This document shows positions 56,732 to 64,000 of a DNA stretch of 64,000 bases, one piece after another (position 1 is the stretch's first letter; each line of letters opens with the position of its first letter). The stretch covers positions 1,167,501 through 1,231,500 of the forward strand of contig CALSFV010000203.1 in the NCBI GenBank assembly GCA_943737045.1, written 5' to 3'. A program made the translations under genes and the position numbers. A model generated the notes under the pieces. That model was not told the DNA's origin, searched no databases, and worked only from the letters and a program-made list of their open reading frames with translations. The DNA comes from Parapristionchus giblindavisi. Taxonomy: Eukaryota > Nematoda > Chromadorea > Rhabditida > Diplogasteridae.

Positions 56732-59700
56732 TTATTCTTCATCATCAGCATCGACTAAAGAGTCTTGTCTTCCCATAAGTAGTGCGAGAGGATTGATGAT
56801 TACTGTACCATCTTCACCTCCAAGATGAGTCTTCTTATGTCTTAACAGATTATCCTTACGATTGAATCTATAATACGAATTTATTAATGTTATTACTTAA
56901 TCTCAATTTGTATCATGATTACTAAGATCACGTGAAGATCCTAGAGTATAGGAATGATCCCCATCAACTTTTCTATTCTACTTCATTTTCCCCATCTTCC
57001 TCTCTTCACTTCTCGCATCTCCACTCCATTTTAGGCAGTGACAAATGAGTGAAGAAGAGATGAAGAGAGAGAAGGAATCTCTCATTGATATGGTAGTAAT
57101 AGATAGTGGAAAGAGGAGTTGAGGAGAGGGAGGAAGGGAGGAGGAAGGGGGAGGAGAGGAGAGAGAGGAGAGAGAGGAGCTAGAGGAGTAAGGAGAGAGA
57201 GTAAGAAGAGAGAGAAAGAGTGAGAGAGAGAGGTCAGAATGGACTATCAAGGACAGTAGGTGATCTATTCATCCTAGTAGTATTTCATGATGTGATAGAC
57301 TTTTCGACTAACCGTTTAGAACAATATGGACATGCATGTGGGCGGAGTCCTGTATGAATGAATTGATGTTTCTTCAGAAGGAACTTATTCCCGAATCTCT
57401 TCGCACAATTGACATGAGGACAGATGTAGGGTTTGTCATCTGCAAACGGATAACGTACAATATAGAAAAGATCAATTATTTCATAAATAATTGGCATTAT
57501 TCATTGACCATAATCAACATGTTTGTAGCTTTTAACTCACACTTTAACACGTTTTAACATGTTGAGCTTTTCAAACATGTTTATCTCTCGATACCTCGAA
57601 CCACTCCACGGGGTGGATATATAGTGGACATAACCAGCTCATCTCCATATCTCAATCAGCTCTTATCTCCTCTCTCTCAACTTTCATCCTTATTCAGATT
57701 GATCATCTTCCCTCATTCAATCCTTCCTTTCACTACATTCCTCTCCACAGTAATCCCTTCCTCTTACTATATCGACTACCGTACCCTTATCTCCATCTTC
57801 TCCTTCATCATCTCTCGTTTCATCACTTGGCGAGGGAGAGGAATCATCATAGACTTTATCCATATCATCCACTCTATCATCATCATCGATCGTTGATTTC
57901 CTACAACAAAGCCGATATCATGACTAGCCTTGCATAGTGTGATAGATTGTATCATTGATAAGTTGCGAAGTGAAATGTGTCTCTCTGTATCTCTTATGAC
58001 TACTTGGCACTTCTTACTGCTACTCTATTCGACCTTGTACCAATACTCCTCATCCCCCTCTACCTTCTCCATTCATTATCACTCCTCTTCTTTTTCTTTT
58101 ACTAACTGTTTGCTCGATAAGGTGGCGAGAGAAGAAATAAAATGACAAGATGTGGTGATTGGAGGAAAGAAAAAGTGAGTAGAAGAAGAAGAGGAGGAAT
58201 GGAGAGATGAGGAGGTGGATGGTATCTCTCTCACCCTTTCTCACTCGCAACATAACAATCATCGAAGGAAAAAGGAGAAAAGATAAAGAGAAACAAAAAA
58301 AACATACGAATCTTCCGGAGATGTCGCTCCTGTCGACAAAGTCGTCGCATTCAAGAATGGATTCATAGTGGGAATGGAATTGTGGACGAGTCTTTGGATC
58401 ATGGACAAATAGTTCTGAGCTGCAGTCATTTGCATGGGAGATGTAGTCCATGGTAGAGTATTGGTAGTAGTAGTGATGGAGAGAGGAACAATGGAAGACG
58501 ACGAAGAGACAGACGATGATGTTGATTGTGTAGGAAGAGAAGGAGTTACTGTGAGCGGAGATGGAGAGGCTTCCAATGGGTCACTGCGAGTCTGAAAGGG
58601 GGAGAATGAACAAGTTAGAAGAGGGGAAGAAGACTCACTCTCTGGATATTGTTCAATTTAGCCACGGCTGCATCTAAACTACGATTGGACCGTTTCTTCT
58701 TAGCCGGAGGAGGTTCATCAAAGGAGATATTGGGAATGAGAGTAGGCATTTCTACCGAACTCTCGGGAATCGGGGATGGCTCCTGAATAATCTCATGCAT
58801 TAAACAGTTTCGATCCCAGGACACGGTACCTCAGAAGAAACAGTCATTTCCGATTTAAATTCCGGTTCGCAGCTTTTCTCAGTAGAAGCAGACGATGACT
58901 CCATATCTCGTAGAGCGGGCGATGGTGTACAAACAATGTCAGGTGATGAATTAATGGAAGAATGGATAGTCTTGGATGTCTTTGATTCTATCTCAATATC
59001 CATTGATTCGTAGACACTGTAAAGTCTTTCATTCATTCATTCATTCTCCTCTTCTTCTTCTATTCTATCATTCATCACAATCTCGACTCCTTATCTTCCA
59101 TCACTTTTGTGTCCCTCACAAATGATAAGAGAATGGAAAAGAAGTGAAGAAGATTGCGATGAATGAGAGGGGAAAGCTTCTTATATGAGGGAGAAAGAAT
59201 AGAAGAGGAGAATGAATGAGTAGGAGATCATAATGGATAATGGTCTATGTTAGCTACAGAAATAGTAGAAGAAGAGCGGAGAGGAGGTGTTGCCCTTTTA
59301 GAAGGGAGGTTTACAGTCGACATTTGAATGGTGAATGGAGGGTCTTTACCATTTGAAAGATGAAGAAGAAGAGGAAGATAGAGTAGAAGAGAGAGTGAGG
59401 AAGAGATAGGCAGACAGAAGTCAAAATGAAGAGTGGAGGCACTCATTTGAGTGAAGAAGAAGGAAGAGACGAAGAAGAGGAGGGGAAAGAAGGATAGAAG
59501 TCAAAATGCCCTCAGTTAGATGAGGTGAAGAAGACAATTGATGGAGACTGAGAAGAAGGAGAAGACGAAGATGGGTAGAATAGATACGATGAGATGAATG
59601 AGAGCACTAAAGCTATATAGTAGTCATGACGGATGGGATACGGTAGGTGGCATTGGGAGAGACGGAGAGAGAGGATATACCGAGTATGATGGTGTTCGTC

Positions 59701-60079
59701 CATTCTTCCATTGAGCGCATCGGATATGAATCGACGAAGAGATTTCATCTCTCGTATCATCTGCAATGACTGCTTCAGCTATTACTCTGATCTCTGTCCA
59801 CAGTCATCCTACCTCATCACTCTCCGTATGTGATACGAGGACTACAGGCATCGATGACAGATCAGACGCAGCGAAGAGAGGTAATCGACCCTCTCTAGAT
59901 AGATGATCATAGAGACAGAAGAGATCACCCTTACGGTCACATCTTTTCTCGAGAAGGGATCGAGCCTCATTGATCTCGTTCTCGGCAAAGAATTGAGTGA
60001 CTAGGGTGCGTAGACGTGGTGAATCACGGAAGTTGTGAACGAATGTAAGAAGCGAATTGATAATGAGTGGACGATCCAT
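56732..60079 (-). CDS. C2H2 zinc-finger protein, probable transcription factor
   Basis: Eight exons: 59813-60079, 59681-59760, 58830-59016, 58639-58782, 58308-58591, 57785-57900, 57313-57439, 56732-56867; 446 residues, phases consistent. The N-terminal 115 residues (FVHNFRDSPRLRTLVTQFFA, FCLYDHLSREGRLPLFAASD) form a compact, non-low-complexity domain I do not recognise. The middle is Ser/Thr/Pro-rich with a short basic patch (PPPAKKKRSNRS), a likely nuclear localisation signal. A small exon is very acidic (IDDDDRVDDMDK). Two C2H2 fingers lie at the end: YICPHVNCAKRFGNKFLLKK-H-x3-H and ACPYCSKRFNRKDNLLRH-x3-H, joined by the linker TGLRPH. The tail is acidic (LVDADDEE). TATTCAG sits directly on the ATG, a likely trans-splice acceptor. 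DNA binding is inferred from the fingers. Confidence 0.85.
57040..57240. repeat. polypurine GA-rich tract
   Basis: About 200 bp of almost pure A/G on the + strand (GGAGGAAGG, GAGAGAGGAG units) inside the last intron of the zinc-finger gene. Confidence 0.8.
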
Positions 60080-60087
60080 CTGAATAA
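60080..60087 (-). promoter_or_regulatory. probable trans-splice acceptor at zinc-finger gene start
   Basis: On the minus strand CTTATTCAG is immediately followed by the ATG of the first coding exon. This fits a spliced-leader acceptor, or alternatively an upstream non-coding exon. Confidence 0.5.
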
Positions 60088-61849
60088 GGAGAAACGATAG
60101 ATATATAGTACGATGAAGGAGGAAAGTATGGGAGAGGAGAGGGATGATGGAGAGGGAGAGGGAGAATGGATGGGGGGAGGTAGAGGTAGAAGGAGAGGGA
60201 GGGAGGGTACCGCCCCTCTCAGACACTATGAAGGAGGAAGAGGAGAAGAGGTGATAGTGAGGAAAGAGATACTATTGAGGAAAGTGAGTTGATGTACCCC
60301 CAAAGTGACCAGTAAAGATAAAAGATAGAAGAAGAAGGAGGGAGAACTGATACGAGGCCACCGTATATCAGCCTTGACTACTAGTCAACCCTCCCCTCTC
60401 TACCTCTCCTCTCCTTCTCCCTCTCACTTCCTCCCTCCCTCTCCCTTTCCTCCTTTCTCCATTTCTCTCTTTATTGTCAACCAAGAGAAGATAAGAGAAG
60501 GAGAAGAAGAAACAGCTGAAGATAGTCAACAGTATCATTCCTCTGTTCCTCCATTCATTCATTTGCATGTCTACGTATCCCTTACCTTCTCATTCATACT
60601 ACCCACTCCTTCCTATAGAAATCGAGCGCTTTTTCATCATTGAATGAGCTCTTCTTTCGTGTAACTTTTTCAGCAGTCTTTTTCATGACAGTTTATCCTC
60701 TTACAAATTAAAGGCAACGGACAGATTGAAAGCTGCTAGACAAGTAGAAATAGGGGGATGAAGTTGGTTATATGGTTCGGAGAACACTAGAAATTGTAGA
60801 GTAGAGAGTGGGGGGGGGGGGAATCGAGGAAAAGAAGAAATAGATGAGAAAGAGGAGGTTGAATCAGAGGAAGAAATCGAATGACGAGGAGGCAAAACTT
60901 AGAGGAGAAAAAAACGAAATAATAATATGAAATGGGGACAAATGAGGGAAAGAACGATTGAATATTACAAAGATAATACAAATTAAATTAATGACAAGTC
61001 TGGGTTGCTCGATCAGTTTTCTGTTTTTGAATACGAGGGAATCCTCATGACACTTTGCGCAAGGGCACGTCAAGAGATGAGATCTATCGATGATTTGTCA
61101 TTCAGTCTTTCCACAGACAGAATTAGACCCGAATGAGCATATCGAAAGTCTCATCTCTTGCACGAAACATACCGACGATCGAGCACTAACCAATATAAAG
61201 AGAAGTAATACAAATATACGAAAAGATATCAGTGATGAGAGACTGATAAAGGAGTCAAGGTAACGATGAGTGAAGAAAGGATGGATGAAGCGAGAGAGGG
61301 GAAAGATGATTGATAGAGAGAAAAGAAGAGATAGGGGATATAGGATACGAAGAGGGAAATATCCTAATGAGGGAAGAGTGAGAGGAGACTTTTCAGTCAT
61401 TGAGAAGGAGGAAGAAGAAGGATAAGAAGTGGTAGGAGGAGGGGTAGATGGAGAGGATCTGAAGAGGTCTGCCTATACATGAGAAGATAAAAAGGTAAAG
61501 AGTGACTAATGAGAATAACACCAGGATCTTACTCAATTATACTGTATCATAAGGTGGAACAAAGATCATGACAAGAGATGGAGAGGAAGAATGGAACAAT
61601 GAGGGAAAGCCGTGCCTTAGGAATATATAACATATAATAGGCATTTCGTCTATGACAGACAAGACAACTGAATGACAACTACTGATATGGGCAGAGATTA
61701 CGGATTATAAGGTGTCATCCACGGTAAAAGAAGAGATATAATAATACAAGGGGACGAGGGATAGAAACAAAGAAAAGGTATATAGATTAACAAATAAGCG
61801 ATGGAATGAAGGAGGGAAGTGTTCTATATGGGATAGGATCATAGATCGA
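60088..61849. other. intergenic, purine-rich, no gene recognised
   Basis: Contains GA-rich stretches (60110-60330, 61240-61460), a CT-rich block (60390-60470) and a G-run at about 60811-60822. Open frames on the minus strand are Ser/Leu/Phe low-complexity artefacts. Confidence 0.45.
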
Positions 61850-62771
61850 TTAGGCCCGAATGGAACCAGGTCCACCATTGAGAACTCCATTCACATAAGG
61901 AGGACGTCCATTCTGTTGAGGTCCATTCTGTCCCGTACGACGATTGTAGTAATGCTGACCGTTCGTTGATCCAAGACCATTCACTCCATTGTGACCTCCA
62001 TTGAGACCGGATGGCACTGTAATCAATTAATAAATTATTGATCAATTATTGACTGCATTGATTTTTAAGCATTATATCATGTAAAATATTACAGCGTTTG
62101 AATGATGTGGGCATTGTTTACGTGAGATTTGGCACTTGTCAATCATGACACATTCATTGATTGTTTCAATGTAACTTAGGAATGATATGTACCGTGTTGA
62201 TTGTGATGTCCATGCTGAGTGTATTGCTGTCTGTGATTGAATTGAGACGGCTGTTGTTGTTGTTGATTCGTCGTGGGAGGAATGCCAGCGTATCCATATC
62301 CATGAGTGTTACTTCCGTAGACATGCGCCAACGTGTACGGACTGTGTGGAGGTTGAGATGGTATGGATGAATTCACATTCGCCAGATTATCTGCAACAAT
62401 CACCATCACTCTTGTTTGTATCGTCACTTAATTTTACGGCGCTATCATTCCCGGAGAGTATCAAAGTTGTCAAAAACGGTGCGCTTATCACTAGTCGAGC
62501 ATTCCAGAAGAAAGACAAGAGCGAGAGAGGCACAGAGACATGTAAGAGACGCAGAGTAATGATCAACTCTGATCATTGTTTATTGTAATAGTCAACAACT
62601 TACAGGCAGCATTGGCAATGGCTGATCGTCTGGCCGCTTCTCCATAATTGAATTGATTTCTTTGTTCAATAGGCGTTGCAGCTCCACTTCCCTCCTTCGA
62701 ATCCGATGGACTCGGCTTAGGAGCCGCAGGAGGCGAATCCGGTTGGGATGCGCTCTCCTTCTCTTCTGCTC
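61850..62771 (-). CDS. 3' exons of a Gln/Asn/Gly-rich protein
   Basis: Three exons in order 62604-62771, 62193-62390 and 61850-62016, with TAA at the end; phases agree and the 5' side continues towards or past the right edge. The translation begins with an acidic Pro/Ser-rich stretch (SASQPDSPPAAPKPSPSDSK), then NQFNYGEAARRSAIANAAYN. It continues with SQPPHSPYTLAHVYGSNTHG and a poly-Gln run with His, and finishes with Asn/Gly-rich sequence (LNGGHNGVNGLGSTNGQHYY). No catalytic or DNA-binding domain is visible in this part. Such tails are common in transcriptional regulators and RNA-binding proteins, so the identity must come from upstream exons that are missing here. Confidence 0.65.
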
Positions 62772-64000
62772 CTGAAATACGATCACATTGGATTTGGTAT
62801 ATAATGAGTACAACATTATTCAATATTATGAGAAAATACACAATATTATAGCCAGGAAAGGTATGTGTACGGTAATATTGTAAGTACGGTAAGGACAGTG
62901 AGAGGAGAAAACATGAGTGTTCCTGTCTCTTGGGACTAGAAAGTGTTAGAGTAAAAGGAGACAAGGAAGGATACCTCTCTGCACTCATTCTTTCGTCACT
63001 TTTCAAAATGAATGAGAAGCAATAGAATGGGGGGAGAGGCGTGCCAATGTTGCGGACTACTCTTTCTTTTCTTTCTTTCTTCTCATTTTCCCCCTCCCCT
63101 TTGTATCCAAATCTCCCACTTTTCCTTGTCTATCGTTCTAATCAATAAAGAGAATCACGCGGGAAAAAGGCGGAAATGAAGGACACAATGAGCGTTATTA
63201 CTGTCGAACGATTGTTTAATTATCTCTCACTAAATGAATTGCAATGCAGACAGAAAGAAAAGCGAGAACTACCGTGTTTACTCTCTCTCTATCTCTTATA
63301 AAGAAAGAGCAGAAATGGGCAGATGATGCAGCCCTTTCACCATATTAGAGACCACTATGGTAATGATTCCAGACGAGCCAATTCACGAAAAAATGAGATG
63401 AAGAAGGAGAGAGTAATGGGGTGAAATGGACTCCTTCAAGGAGGAAAGGAATGAAGGTATATCGAATGTTGCGATGGAGGTGCCTTTTATATAAATATCG
63501 AGTGATAATGGGACATTGTGAATTGGTACTTCTTATCACGGAAAACCATGGAGAAAAGGGGAGAAATAGCTGAGTAAACAGAGAAAGACAAGGCCATCCT
63601 AACCCTTTCTTTCTAGTTAAAAGTGCAAGACAAGGGAGGAGTCTAATGAATGAACGAAGGACTGGGAGTGGAAGATAAGAAGATGAATAAGAAGACGAAG
63701 GCGAAGAGGAGGATGGATGGGAATGAGAGAGGGGAATGGAAAAAAAGTAGAGGAGAAGGCAACTGTTCCCAGTTGAAGAGAGATATTGGGAAAGTGAGAG
63801 AGACGATTAATATGATGCACTATGTCGCGAAAATTGGCTCAAGAGAGAGAGAGAGATTACAATGATGTGAAAGACTAGAAGAACTAGACAAGGAACGAGA
63901 ACCATAAGTACTCATTTGATCTATCGCCTTTCTCTCTTGTAACAAATCTTCATCGTTCCTAATCGAAAGAGGTTGGCAGTAGAGGTTTCAATTAGATTGA
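62772..64000. other. probable intron or upstream region of the rightmost gene
   Basis: No exon could be joined in frame to the exon starting at 62771, so this is either a long intron or the exon lies outside. The sequence is GA-rich with a CTTT repeat near 63060-63085. No other gene was recognised. Confidence 0.35.

Noticed and set aside
58050..58451. 133-codon minus-strand open frame
   Set aside because: Lies in another frame over a real zinc-finger exon and then GA-rich intron DNA.

Overview
The window looks like nuclear DNA from a free-living nematode, probably of the rhabditid/diplogastrid type. Genes are split into many small exons with mostly short GT-AG introns. Several start codons sit directly behind a strong acceptor (TTCAG or TCTAG then ATG), as expected for spliced-leader trans-splicing. 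The identifiable proteins match families known from nematodes and other animals. There is no bacterial operon structure, CRISPR array, rRNA or convincing tRNA. I rebuilt gene models by hand from splice signals and reading phase. Every full model below closes in frame, but exon ends may be off by a base or two.

Left part (1-14 kb): the 3' end of an unidentified gene (87-865), a small secreted Cys-containing protein (2630-3058), a complete MTMR9-type inactive myotubularin (3937-8498, +) and, convergent with it, a heparan sulfate 3-O-sulfotransferase (9384-13978, -) with a 3.4 kb intron. From 14 to 19 kb lies purine-rich DNA with no convincing gene and one fossil LINE reverse transcriptase.

Middle (19-31 kb): small secreted Cys-rich genes and fragments (19.1, 19.7, 20.3, 27.3 and 31.1 kb) surround a 13-exon gene (20978-25393, -). 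Its product resembles NuSAP: an N-terminal SAP domain and a C-terminal Y-x-P-x-KGK motif. One of its introns holds a 1.28 kb degenerate mariner element and a 121 bp MITE. A second mariner relic, a palindrome-rich AT element and a 0.26 kb direct repeat follow.

Right-centre (31.7-50.7 kb): two large minus-strand genes in tandem. The first is a catalytically intact transmembrane ADAM metalloprotease with a Pro-rich tail (31714-38154). The second is a STE20-like kinase of the SLK/LOK (gck-4) type (41371-50685). An intron of each carries a foldback element, and a third foldback element of 1.8 kb lies between them.

Right end (51-64 kb): divergent from the kinase is a gene for a protein with a C-terminal ALMS-like centrosomal motif (51965-54597, +). 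It is followed by a C2H2 zinc-finger gene (56732-60079, -) and the 3' exons of a Gln/Asn/Gly-rich protein that continues beyond the window (61850-62771, -).

Nothing suggests the genes form one pathway. Several do act at the cell cortex, matrix or spindle/centrosome: the phosphoinositide regulator, heparan sulfate modification, ADAM shedding, the cortical kinase, NuSAP-like and ALMS-like proteins. The most unusual DNA is the set of foldback elements, above all the 622 bp nested GC palindrome at 35647-36268.
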